From contig JBHOQX010000100.1 in assembly GCA_042408595.1 (NCBI GenBank), forward strand, positions 62,001 to 126,000: a stretch of DNA of 64,000 bases, read 5' to 3'. Origin of the DNA: JBHOQX01 sp042408595. Lineage in GTDB: Bacteria > Chloroflexota > Chloroflexia > Chloroflexales > Roseiflexaceae. Numbering within the stretch: position 1 is the first letter of the stretch; each line of letters starts with the position of its first letter. This document shows, piece after piece, positions 35,148 through 43,188 of this stretch. The position numbers and the translations under genes were made by a program. Under the pieces are notes generated by a model. The model saw only the letters and a list, made by a program, of their open reading frames with translations. It did not search any database and was not told the DNA's origin.

Positions 35148-36690
35148 ATGCATATTCTCCTGGTTGAAGATGAGCGAACCATCGCCGCCTACATCAAACG
35201 CGGCCTCGAAGAGCAAGGCTACGCAGTCGATCTGGCTGCTACCGGCGCCGAAGCGCTCGTGTGGTGTGCCAGCATCGGCTTCGACCTGATCATACTGGAT
35301 GAGATGCTCCCTCCGCCGGATGGCCTGGTGGTCTGCCGCACCCTACGCGGCCGCGGGGTTGCGACATCTCTGCTGATGCTGACCGTGCGATACCGGGTCG
35401 AGGATCGGGTGATCGGCCTGGACGCCGGCGCCGATGATTACCTTGTCAAACCGTTTGCGCTCACGGAGTTGCTGGCCCGTGTGCGGGCGCTCATGCGGCG
35501 CACATCCACGCAGAAGACGCCGACCCTCCAGATCGCCGATCTGGTACCGGACCCGCGCACCCGCCGCGTGCAGGCCGGCGGCCGGGTGATCGACCTGACC
35601 GCCAAAGAGTTTGCGATCCTCGAATGCCTGATGCGCTCGCCCGGCCAGATCTGCACCCGAACGGTCATCGCCGACTATGTCTGGAGCTACGAGACCTACT
35701 ACACGGCACCTGTACTCGAGCATGGAGTCGTGCTGGCGATCGTCCAGGTTGGCCGCCCGCTCGATGATGTCACCGATACATTGCATCGACTGGTGGTCGC
35801 GTTGTTGCTCAGTGTGCCCTTGCTCGTTCTGCTGGCAGCGCTCGGCGGCTACCTGCTCGCCCGGCGTGCGCTCCGAACGATCGACGCGATCACCCGAACC
35901 GCAGGGCGTATTTCAAGCGAAGACCTCCATGCCCGGCTGAACCTTCCCCCAACCGACGATGAGGTCGGGCGCCTGGCGGCGACCTTTGATGCCATGATGG
36001 CCCGCCTTGACGATTCATTTCAGCGTGAGCGGCAATTCACGGCGGATGCCTCGCACGAGCTCCGCACACCGCTTACCGCAATCCAGACTATTCTTAGCGT
36101 GATACGCGCCCGGCGACGCACACCGGAGGAGTATGAGCGCGCGCTCGACGATGTCAGCGCGGCGACCGCGCGCCTCCGCACCCTGGTTGAGAATCTGCTC
36201 CTGGTCGCACGCGGCGACCAGCCGAGCCTGGTGGCGCACGACCCGCTCGATCTCTCGTTGCTACTGGAAGATGTCATCGAGACGCTCGCGCCACTGGCTG
36301 GCGAACGCGGTCTGTTCATCCAGCGTGAGATCACGCCCGCCCTCATGACCGCCGGCGACCGCGACCAGTTGGCTCGCGTTTTTCTCAACCTGCTTGACAA
36401 TGCGATCAAGTTTACTGAGAATGGCGTTATTACTGTGCGCGCCTGGCGCGGTGGCGAGTTGATCGGTGTCTCTGTGCGGGACCCCGGGTGCGGCATCGCC
36501 CCGGAGCATCTGCCGCACATTTTCGAGCGTTTTTATCGGGCGGACGCCGCCCGGAGTGCTGGCGGCAGCGGGTTAGGTCTGTAGATTGCACGTGAGATTG
36601 TCCGTGCGCATGGCGGGCAGATCGCGGTGCGTAGCGCTCCAGGCGCCGGAACAGATGTGACCGTCCACCTCGAGCGACACGCTCTGAGAG
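35148..36690 (+). pseudogene. Two-component system remnant: OmpR-type regulator fused by deletion to a truncated kinase, ended by TAG
   Basis: The frame begins with an intact receiver domain (LLVEDE, ILDEMLPP, LVKPF) and the first helices of an OmpR winged helix (LTAKEFAILECLMRSPG). It then jumps at about base 35690, from ..DYVWSYE to ..YTAPVLEHG, the end of a kinase sensor domain. The regulator's recognition helix and the kinase's N-terminal membrane helix are gone. A membrane helix, HAMP, HisKA (SHELRTPL) and most of HATPase follow. TAG at 36582-36584 falls right after SGLGL, yet IAREIVRAHGGQ continues in the same frame to about 36680. A DNA-binding or signalling product is unlikely. Confidence 0.8.
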
Positions 36691-36729
36691 ACACGAATAC
36701 GACCGCATTGCGACGGAAAGGAGTCGGTT

Positions 36730-37497
36730 TTGACCTCTGGAAGTATCGTCTTGGTCATCACAACATTCCTGGCGTCGGCTGTGGAGATGGTCGAGGCGCT
36801 GACGATCGTGCTGGCAGCCGGCATGACGCGCGGCTGGCGCTCGGCGCTGGTCGGCGTCGCCGCAGCCTTCGCCGCGCTGGCGGCGATCGTCGCACTGCTC
36901 GGCCCAGCGCTGGCAGCGATCCCCTTCGATATCCTGCGTCTGGTCGTCGGCGCGCTGCTGTTGATCTTCGGGCTGCAATGGCTGCGTAAAGCGATTCTGC
37001 GCGCCGGCGGCTACAAGGCGCTGCACGACGAAGATGCGATCTTCGCCCGCGAGGTCGCCGAGGCGCGGGCGCACGGGCGCGAGGCACGCGCCGGGCTCGA
37101 CTGGTACGCCTTCACGCTCTGCTTCAAGGGGGTGCTGCTCGAAGGGCTGGAGGTCGCGTTCATCGTCGTCACTTTTGGCGCGGCGCAGCGCCAGATCGGG
37201 CTGGCAGCGGTCAGTGCGCTCGCCGCGCTGGTGGTTGTGCTGGCCCTCGGCGCGGCCATCCATCGCCCGCTCAGCCGGGCGCCCGAGAACGCGCTGAAGT
37301 TCGGCGTCGGCCTGCTGCTCGCGAGCTTCGGCACCTTCTGGGCCGCTGAGGGGGTTGGGGTCACATGGCCCGGCGCGGACGCCGCGTTGCTAGGCCTGCT
37401 GGCCACCTACACCGCCGCGTCGCTGGCGTTTGTCTGGGCCTTGCGCCGGCGGCGGGCGGCACAGCTGGCGGAGGCGTCAATGGGAGGAGCGGAATGA
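36730..37497 (+). CDS. Multi-pass membrane protein, COG4280-like
   Basis: This 255-residue protein has six or seven hydrophobic segments. Two acidic membrane motifs (SAVEMVEALTIVLAAG near residue 16 and LLEGLEVAFIVVTFG near 137) resemble the paired glutamate motifs of cation transporters such as FTR1, but it is a different family of unknown function. The start is TTG 36730, supported by AAGGAG 6 bases upstream. Its stop overlaps the next ATG (ATGA). A metal-transport role is inferred from the motifs and from neighbouring FTR1. Confidence 0.75.
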   Translation: MTSGSIVLVITTFLASAVEMVEALTIVLAAGMTRGWRSALVGVAAAFAALAAIVALLGPALAAIPFDILRLVVGALLLIFGLQWLRKAILRAGGYKALHDEDAIFAREVAEARAHGREARAGLDWYAFTLCFKGVLLEGLEVAFIVVTFGAAQRQIGLAAVSALAALVVVLALGAAIHRPLSRAPENALKFGVGLLLASFGTFWAAEGVGVTWPGADAALLGLLATYTAASLAFVWALRRRRAAQLAEASMGGAE

Positions 37498-37697
37498 GGT
37501 TCATACGCGGATTCGCGCGCTTCTGGTACGATTTCATCATCGGGGACGACTGGACGATCGCCGCTGCCGTGGTGGTGACGCTGGCGCTCACCGGCCTGCT
37601 CGCCCGGGCGGAAGTCGCTGCATGGTGGGTGCTGCCGGCGGGTGTTATCGGCTTTCTCGGGTACAGCCTGCGGCGGGCGGCCCGCGGCGACCGGTGA
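37494..37697 (+). CDS. Small membrane protein (67 residues)
   Basis: This short protein has a hydrophobic stretch of about 45 residues (AAAVVVTLALTGLLARA...WWVLPAGVIGFLGY), enough for two helices, between basic ends. ATG 37494 overlaps the preceding TGA, and GGGAGGAG stands just upstream, so it is translationally coupled to the COG4280-like protein and is probably its partner. No family is recognised. Confidence 0.75.
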   Translation: MRFIRGFARFWYDFIIGDDWTIAAAVVVTLALTGLLARAEVAAWWVLPAGVIGFLGYSLRRAARGDR

Positions 37698-37791
37698 TGC
37701 ATGCCCGTCCGGCGGAACAGGCGCGCAACACGCCGACCGCACCGGTCGTCTCTTCCAACGAGTACGGTGCTACAGCAAGGAGAACGGACAT

Positions 37792-38235
37792 ATGGGCGCG
37801 ATAGGCTTATTCGGCAGCAGCGAATACACCAACACCGTTGCAGAGGTGCAGGACGAACTGATCGCGGCGGCCTTCGGCAGCGCCAAAGCCGACTTCACCC
37901 GCCGGCAACTGGCGCCCGGCGAGCATACGGTCACGGCGTTCGCGCTATTCGGCAGCGTGAGAATCCTCGTCCCGCCGGAGATCGGCGTCGCATTCGACAA
38001 TGTGAACATCTTCGGCAGCGCCGGAATCAAATCGCGCGCGCCGGGCGAGATGCCCGACGGCGACCGCGCGCCGGTGCGGCTGCGCATCCGCTCGCTCGCG
38101 CTCTTCGGCTCGGTGTCGGTCGTGCGAATGGAAAGCGCCGCGCCGCCCGCGCCCGCGCAGCTCACGGACACGCCCGAAGCGGCATCGCTGGCGCCGGCGT
38201 TCGAGGGCGAGACGCAGCGGCTGGAACGTGGCTAG
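37792..38235 (+). CDS. LiaF-C-like (cell wall-active antibiotics response) domain protein
   Basis: This 147-residue soluble protein is made of short beta repeats with the pattern ALFGSVRILVPPEIGV / NIFGSAGIKSR / ALFGSVSVVR, typical of the LiaF C-terminal domain (DUF2154). LiaF senses envelope stress together with LiaRS kinases in Firmicutes; here the membrane part is absent. AAGGAGA precedes ATG 37792. It follows two membrane-protein genes and may work with them. Confidence 0.78.
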   Translation: MGAIGLFGSSEYTNTVAEVQDELIAAAFGSAKADFTRRQLAPGEHTVTAFALFGSVRILVPPEIGVAFDNVNIFGSAGIKSRAPGEMPDGDRAPVRLRIRSLALFGSVSVVRMESAAPPAPAQLTDTPEAASLAPAFEGETQRLERG

Positions 38236-38244
38236 ACGACCCGG

Positions 38245-38288
38245 CCGTGCGTCGTGCGTTGACCGGCCAGTCGGCCCACGACGCACGG
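38245..38288. terminator. Bidirectional hairpin between convergent genes
   Basis: A perfect 12-bp stem (CCGTGCGTCGTG, 38245-38256, against 38277-38288) encloses a GGCC-rich loop. It lies between the LiaF-like gene and the E2 gene end. Confidence 0.65.
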
Positions 38289-38300
38289 CAGCGGGCGCCG

Positions 38301-39617
38301 CTACCCCGCGTCCTCCTCAAGAAAGCGCTTCACCGTGCCGAGGAAATGGTCCGCAGCGGCCCCGTCCATGACGCGGTGGTCGAACGTGAGTGAGAGGTAG
38401 CACATCGGGCGGATGGCGATCGCGTCCACGCCGCCGCCGCTGACGACCACCGCGCGCTTCTGGATCGCGCCGATGCCGAGGATGCCGGCCTGCGGTTGGT
38501 TGATGATCGGCGTGGCGAACAGGCTGCCGCCGACGCCGTGGTTGCTGATGGTGAACGTCCCGCCCTGCGTCTCGTCCGGGCGCAGCCGCCGCCCGCGCGC
38601 CCGCTCCGCCAGGTCGTTCACGGCGCGCGCCAAACCAAGCAGGTTCTTCTCGTCGGCGTCCCGGATCACCGGGACGATCAGCCCCTCATCCAGTGCGACC
38701 GCCACGCCGATGTTGATCTGCCGGTGGAGCACGATCCCGTCGTCGCGGAACGATGCGTTCATCAGCGGGACCTCGCGCAGCGCCGCGGCCGCCGCCTGTA
38801 CAAAATACGGCGTGAAGGTCAGCCGCACACCCTGGCGCTCGAACGCCGCCCGGTGCTGGGCGCGGTGGGCGACGATCCGCCCGACATCCACCTCCATCAC
38901 CGTCGTGACGTGCGGCGCGGTGCGGACGGAGCGCACCATATGCTCGGCGATCATCCGGCGCATCGCCGTCAGCGGAACGAGTTCCGCGTCCTCCGGCAGC
39001 GCGGCGACCGGAGCTTGGAGCTCAGAGCTCGGGGCTTGAGGGATAGCGGCAAGCGCCATTCCCGATGCTCCCTGCCCCCCCGCCTCCGTGTCTCCCTGTC
39101 CCGCCATCTCGCGGCCCCCCGGCCCCTGACCCCTGGCCACTGACTCAAGGTAGCGCATCACATCCTGCTTGGTGATGCGCCCGCCCTGCCCGGTGCCGCG
39201 GATCTGGCTGAGATCGAGGCCGTGCTCCGCCACCAGCCGCGCGACGACCGGAGAGACAAACGAGTGCTGTGTGCTGCGTTCTCCGGGTTGAGCGGCGGCG
39301 CTCGAGGGTTGAGGCTGGGCGTTCGCTTCGGCAAGCGCCGAACGCTGCACCGTCGCCGCTGAACGCTGATCCCCGGCTTCGCCGTCGTCCAGCACCGCCA
39401 GCAGCGTGCCGACGCGCACCGTGCTGCCCTCCGGCACGACGATCTCGCGCAGCACGCCGGCGGCCGGAGCGGGCACCTCGGTGTCCACCTTGTCGGTCAC
39501 CACCTCCAGCAGCGGCTCGTACTGTTCGACACGGTCGCCCGGGCGCTTCAGCCAGCGCCCGACCGTGCCCTCGACCACGCTTTCGCCGAGTTTCGGCAGC
39601 TTGATTTCGATCGGCAT
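38301..39617 (-). CDS. Dihydrolipoyl acyltransferase (E2) of a 2-oxoacid dehydrogenase
   Basis: This 438-residue core subunit has an N-terminal lipoyl domain (lipoyl-Lys in VVTDKVDTEV), a peripheral-subunit-binding domain (VVARLVAEHGLDLSQIRGTG..GRITKQDV) and an acyltransferase domain with the catalytic motif FDHRVMDG. AGGAG precedes ATG 39617. Both interdomain linkers (residues about 77-118 and 152-202) are filled with sequence of the window's short-repeat type, which flexible linkers would tolerate. It is the last gene of the operon. No E3 gene is nearby. Confidence 0.92.
   Translation of the reverse strand: MPIEIKLPKLGESVVEGTVGRWLKRPGDRVEQYEPLLEVVTDKVDTEVPAPAAGVLREIVVPEGSTVRVGTLLAVLDDGEAGDQRSAATVQRSALAEANAQPQPSSAAAQPGERSTQHSFVSPVVARLVAEHGLDLSQIRGTGQGGRITKQDVMRYLESVARGQGPGGREMAGQGDTEAGGQGASGMALAAIPQAPSSELQAPVAALPEDAELVPLTAMRRMIAEHMVRSVRTAPHVTTVMEVDVGRIVAHRAQHRAAFERQGVRLTFTPYFVQAAAAALREVPLMNASFRDDGIVLHRQINIGVAVALDEGLIVPVIRDADEKNLLGLARAVNDLAERARGRRLRPDETQGGTFTISNHGVGGSLFATPIINQPQAGILGIGAIQKRAVVVSGGGVDAIAIRPMCYLSLTFDHRVMDGAAADHFLGTVKRFLEEDAG
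39010..39160. repeat. In-frame repeat-like linker in the E2 gene (second linker)
   Basis: GGAGCTTGGAGCTCAGAGCTC, GCCTCCGTGTCTCCCTGTCCC and CCCCTGACCCCTGGCCACTGACTC units. The last are heptamer-like. Confidence 0.65.
39262..39385. repeat. In-frame repeat-like linker in the E2 gene (first linker)
   Basis: GTGCTGTGTGCTGCG, GGTTGAGCGG / GGGTTGAGGCTG and CGAACGCTG / TGAACGCTG words are repeated with drift. Confidence 0.65.
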
Positions 39618-39690
39618 GCCTACTCCTGTCATGCCAGGGGCGGGCGGCGGACGGCGCGCGAGACGCGCCCGCCGTGCGCCCTCCGGCGCA

Positions 39691-40674
39691 TCAGTACGCT
39701 GCCAGCTTTCGCATCGCATCGGCGATACGCGCCGGGGACGGCATGAACGCCTCCTCCAGCGGCGGGCTGTAGGGCATCGCCGGCACGTCCGGCCCGGCGA
39801 CACGCGTGATCGGCCCATCCAGGTACTCGAACGCGTGCTGGGCGACCAGCGCGGCGATCTCTGCGCCCCAGCCGCCGGTCAGGTTGTCCTCGTGGACGAT
39901 CAGCGCCTTGCCGGTGGCGCGCACACTGGCGAGGATGGTGTCGAGGTCGAGCGGGCGCAGCGTCCGCAGGTCGATCACCTCGGCCTCGACGCCCTCGCGC
40001 GCCAGTTCCTCCGCTGCCTCCAGCGCATAGTGCAGCATCAGCCCGTAGGCGACGACCGTCAGGTCGCGGCCGCGCCGCTTCACGTCCGCCCGGCCGATGG
40101 CGACGCGGTAGTCCTCGTCCGGCACCTCGCCCTTGATCAGGCGGTAGCACTTCTTATGCTCGAGAAACAGCACCGGGTCGGGGTCTTCGATGCTGGCCTT
40201 CAGCAGCCCCTTGGCGTCGTAGGGCGTCGCCGGCGCGACCACCTTGAGGCCGGGGACGTGGCAGAAGAACGCCTCGACGCTCTGCGAGTGGTACAGCGCG
40301 CCGTGGATGCCGCCGCCGTACGGCGCGCGGATGACCAGCGGCACGTTCCAGTCGCCGTTCGAGCGGTAGCGGATGCGCGCCGCCTCGCTGACGATCTGGT
40401 TGAAGGCAGGGTGGATGAAGTCGGCGAACTGGATCTCGGCGACCGGCAGCGTGTCGTTCATCGCCGCGCCGATGCACGCGCCGACGATCACGCTCTCCGC
40501 TAGCGGCGAGTCGATGATCCGCATCGGGCCGTATTTGTCGTACAGCCCCTCGGTCACGCGAAAGACGCCGCCGCGCTTGCCGACATCCTCGCCGAAGACG
40601 AACACACGCGCGTCCTCGGCCATCTTTTCGTCGAGGCCCTGGCGGATGGCCTCCAGAAGGGTGATCTCTGCCAT
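39691..40674 (-). CDS. 2-oxoacid dehydrogenase E1 beta subunit (branched-chain type)
   Basis: This 327-residue beta subunit of the thiamine-diphosphate-dependent E1 has the conserved blocks VFGEDVG, DSPLAESVIVG, EIQFADFIHPAFNQIVSEAA, APYGGG and HSQSVEAFF. Together with E1 alpha it decarboxylates branched-chain 2-oxoacids (or pyruvate-like acids) and acylates E2. It lies between E1 alpha and E2 on one strand. The 73-base gap to E2 and the 78-base gap after E1 alpha hold no promoter that I can see. Confidence 0.93.
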   Translation of the reverse strand: MAEITLLEAIRQGLDEKMAEDARVFVFGEDVGKRGGVFRVTEGLYDKYGPMRIIDSPLAESVIVGACIGAAMNDTLPVAEIQFADFIHPAFNQIVSEAARIRYRSNGDWNVPLVIRAPYGGGIHGALYHSQSVEAFFCHVPGLKVVAPATPYDAKGLLKASIEDPDPVLFLEHKKCYRLIKGEVPDEDYRVAIGRADVKRRGRDLTVVAYGLMLHYALEAAEELAREGVEAEVIDLRTLRPLDLDTILASVRATGKALIVHEDNLTGGWGAEIAALVAQHAFEYLDGPITRVAGPDVPAMPYSPPLEEAFMPSPARIADAMRKLAAY

Positions 40675-40752
40675 GCGCTTCTTTCAGCATATGAGCGAGC
40701 GAGCAGGCGCGTGGGTGAACCGCGCACCCCTGCACCCATTCACTCGTGCACG

Positions 40753-41757
40753 TTATTCCGCGTACACATGCCGCAGCAGCGTCCCCGGGTCGGGCAGGGG
40801 CGCCTGTTCGGCGAAGGTCGTCGCGTCGTCCACCTCGGCGCGGATGCGCTCGCGCAGCTCGTTCTCGTGCGCGTCGTCCAGCACGCCCTCGGCGCGCAGC
40901 GCCGCGCGGAACTGCGCCACCGGATCGTGGCTCTTCAGCTCGCGCAGCTCATCGGACGGGCGGTAGGTGCGGTCGTTGTCATCGCTGGAATGGGGCGTCA
41001 GGCGAACGCAGTGTGCCTCGATCAGCGTCGGCCCTTCGCCGGCACGCGCGCGGGCCACCGCCCGGCGCGTCGCCTCATAGACCGCCAGCGGGTCGGCGCC
41101 GTCCACCGCCTCGCCGGGGATGCCGTAGGCCGCGGCGCGTTCGGCCACGCTGCGCACGGCCATCTGCTTGCTGACCGGCACCGAGATCGCGTAGTCGTTG
41201 TTCTCGCACTGGAAGATGACCGGCAGCCGGTGCACGGCCGCCAGGTTGACACCCTCGTGGAAATCGCCCTGGCTGGTCGTTCCCTCGCCGAACGACACCC
41301 ATGCCACGGCGTCGCCGCCGCGAATCTTCTCCGCCAGGCCGATCCCGGCGGCGTGGGGGATCTGCGTTCCGACCGGGCTGGACTGGGTGATGATCTTCAG
41401 GTGGCGCGCGCCGTAGTGGGCCGGCATCTGGCGCCCGCCGCTGTTCGGGTCGGCGGCGCGGGCGAAGATCGCCAGCATCACCTCACGCGGCGTCATGCCC
41501 ATCACCAGCACGGTGCCGAGGCCGCGGTAGTACGGCAGGGTGAAGTCCTTGCCGCGCTCCAGCGCGAATGCCGCGCCGACCTGGGCTGCCTCGTGGCCCT
41601 GGCACGAGATGACGAACGGCGCTTTGCCGGCGCGGTTGAGCAGCCACATCCGCTCATCCAGCGCCCGCGCCAGCGCCATGAAACGGTACATCTCCAGCAG
41701 CACGCGCTCGTCCAGGCCGTGCCCGGCGAGCGCCGAAGGCGGGGTTGCAATCGCCAT
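40753..41757 (-). CDS. 2-oxoacid dehydrogenase E1 alpha subunit (branched-chain type)
   Basis: This 334-residue alpha subunit carries the thiamine-diphosphate region WVSFGEGTTSQGDFHEGVNLAA...CENN and the phosphorylation-loop-like area typical of branched-chain E1. ATG 41757 follows AAGGAG by 7 bases. It is the first gene of the E1 alpha-E1 beta-E2 operon. The promoter at 41878-41906 and a terminator-like hairpin at 41786-41811 lie in its leader, so the operon may be controlled by attenuation. Confidence 0.92.
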   Translation of the reverse strand: MAIATPPSALAGHGLDERVLLEMYRFMALARALDERMWLLNRAGKAPFVISCQGHEAAQVGAAFALERGKDFTLPYYRGLGTVLVMGMTPREVMLAIFARAADPNSGGRQMPAHYGARHLKIITQSSPVGTQIPHAAGIGLAEKIRGGDAVAWVSFGEGTTSQGDFHEGVNLAAVHRLPVIFQCENNDYAISVPVSKQMAVRSVAERAAAYGIPGEAVDGADPLAVYEATRRAVARARAGEGPTLIEAHCVRLTPHSSDDNDRTYRPSDELRELKSHDPVAQFRAALRAEGVLDDAHENELRERIRAEVDDATTFAEQAPLPDPGTLLRHVYAE

Positions 41758-41785
41758 CAATCGCTCCTTCTCTCGCGCCACAAGT

Positions 41786-41811
41786 AAAAACCCCCGGCGT
41801 GAGACCAGGGG
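41786..41811 (-). terminator. Attenuator-like hairpin with T-run in the E1 alpha leader
   Basis: Minus strand: CCCCTGG (41811-41805), 7-base loop, CCGGGGG (41797-41791), TTTTT (41790-41786). It stands between the promoter and ATG 41757, so it would end transcription before the operon unless overridden. Confidence 0.6.
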
Positions 41812-41877
41812 CGCGTGCACGTGCAGCGGGAACCGCCGCGAGCATGGCATCGGCGCTGATGGTGCTCACTCGCGGGT

Positions 41878-41906
41878 AGTGTAGCACAGCGGGGCGAATG
41901 GCGCAA
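41878..41906 (-). promoter_or_regulatory. Promoter of the branched-chain dehydrogenase operon
   Basis: Minus strand TTGCGC (41906-41901), 17-bp spacer, TACACT (41883-41878). The transcript would start near 41871, about 115 bases before E1 alpha. Confidence 0.6.
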
Positions 41907-42108
41907 TGGGGGTGCGGTCGGCGGGCGCTGCCCGTGGCAGGCGGCAGGCGTCGCCACGGGCCGTGGCGGCGCCCCGGCGAGCGGGCGGGTTGGTGGCCCA
42001 CACTGCCCCCAACGACCGCGATCCAGCCCCGCCCAGTCGGGCACCGCCAGCCCGCGCCGGCGGGCTTCGTTCCACAGCCGCGCGCTGCAGCGCGCCGGCT
42101 TCGCCACC

Positions 42109-43038
42109 CTAAACCTCCACCACCAGCCGCGGCGCCTCGGTCCAGGCGTCCATGCCGTCCGCGCGGTAGACATACGTCCGGCCGGGCGCGGTCGAGACGG
42201 CGCAATGGTTTCCGTGGCGGTCGGTCGCGATCAGGCTCATCAGCGCGTGGCCGGGCGGGGCGCCCAGCGCGCTCAGGTCGCGGAACGCCTCGCGGCAGGC
42301 GTCCTCCAGCGGCAGCCCCTGCTTGAGGTAAAGAATGACGCTGCGGGCGGTGCAGGCACGCATCGCTAGCTCGCCCCAGCCGGTGCAGGCCGCCGCGCCG
42401 TAGCGGTCGTCGGCGTAGTTGCCCGCGCCGATGATCGGCGAGTCGCCGAGGCGGCCGGGGTACTTCCAGGCCCAGCCGCTGGTGCTCACGGCGCAGGCGA
42501 TGCGCCCGGCGCGGTCGTGGGCGATGACGTTGACGGTGCCGGCCACCCGCTCGGGGTCGGTCGCCAGGCCGGTGGCCCGGCGCAGCAGCCCGGCGATGAT
42601 CTCGCCCTGCGCGTCGCGAAAGGCCTCCGGCAGCCGCCCGGCGATCCCTTCGCGCCACGCGGCGGCGGCATCCGGGGTCAACAGGTCTTCCGGACGCATA
42701 CCGATCTCGGCGGCGAAGCGCGCCGCACCGTCGCCCACCAGCAGGACGTGTGGCAACTCCTCCATCACCCGCCGGGCGACGCTGATCGGGTGGCGGTAGC
42801 CGCGCAGCGCGCCGACGGCCCCGGCCCGCAGCGTCGTCCCATCCATGATCGAGGCGTCCAGCTCGACCTCACCGAGCAGATTGGGATAGCCACCGTAGCC
42901 GACCGAGTGATCGTCCGGGTTGTCCTCTACCAGCCGGGTCGCCGCCTCCACGGCGTCGAGCGCGCTGCCGCCGGATGCCAGCACCTCCCAGCCGGCATCC
43001 ATGCCGACGCGGCCGTTGCTGCTTGCGATGAGGAGCAT
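42109..43038 (-). CDS. Isoaspartyl peptidase / L-asparaginase family Ntn hydrolase
   Basis: This 309-residue protein of the plant-type asparaginase / glycosylasparaginase family is made as a precursor that cuts itself before a threonine; the likely site is AGTVNVIAHD. The substrate loop STSGWAWKYPGRLGDSPIIGAGNYAD and the C-terminal block GNHCAVST fit the family. Members remove N4-glycosyl-asparagine or beta-aspartyl residues. The start ATG 43038 opens directly on the conserved domain, and no signal peptide is present. A 9-bp hairpin (GCCCGTGGC) lies about 150 bases beyond its stop. Confidence 0.85.
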   Translation of the reverse strand: MLLIASSNGRVGMDAGWEVLASGGSALDAVEAATRLVEDNPDDHSVGYGGYPNLLGEVELDASIMDGTTLRAGAVGALRGYRHPISVARRVMEELPHVLLVGDGAARFAAEIGMRPEDLLTPDAAAAWREGIAGRLPEAFRDAQGEIIAGLLRRATGLATDPERVAGTVNVIAHDRAGRIACAVSTSGWAWKYPGRLGDSPIIGAGNYADDRYGAAACTGWGELAMRACTARSVILYLKQGLPLEDACREAFRDLSALGAPPGHALMSLIATDRHGNHCAVSTAPGRTYVYRADGMDAWTEAPRLVVEV

Positions 43039-43188
43039 GGGGCCTCTTTCTGCGCGCGGGCGTGCGTGAATCTATGACGCCCTGTAATATGACATCTTGT
43101 TCATTCCGCCGTGGCCATCGTAACACTGCCGCCGATGCACACGTTTATGTTTGTACAGGACTGACAGGATCTCTGCGCGAGGTAGCGC

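Noticed and set aside
41885..42108. Protein-like segment (RLWNEARRRGLAVPDW) beyond the isoaspartyl peptidase stop
   Set aside because: It is short, has no start codon and matches no family I can name. The region is better explained as a gap with a hairpin.
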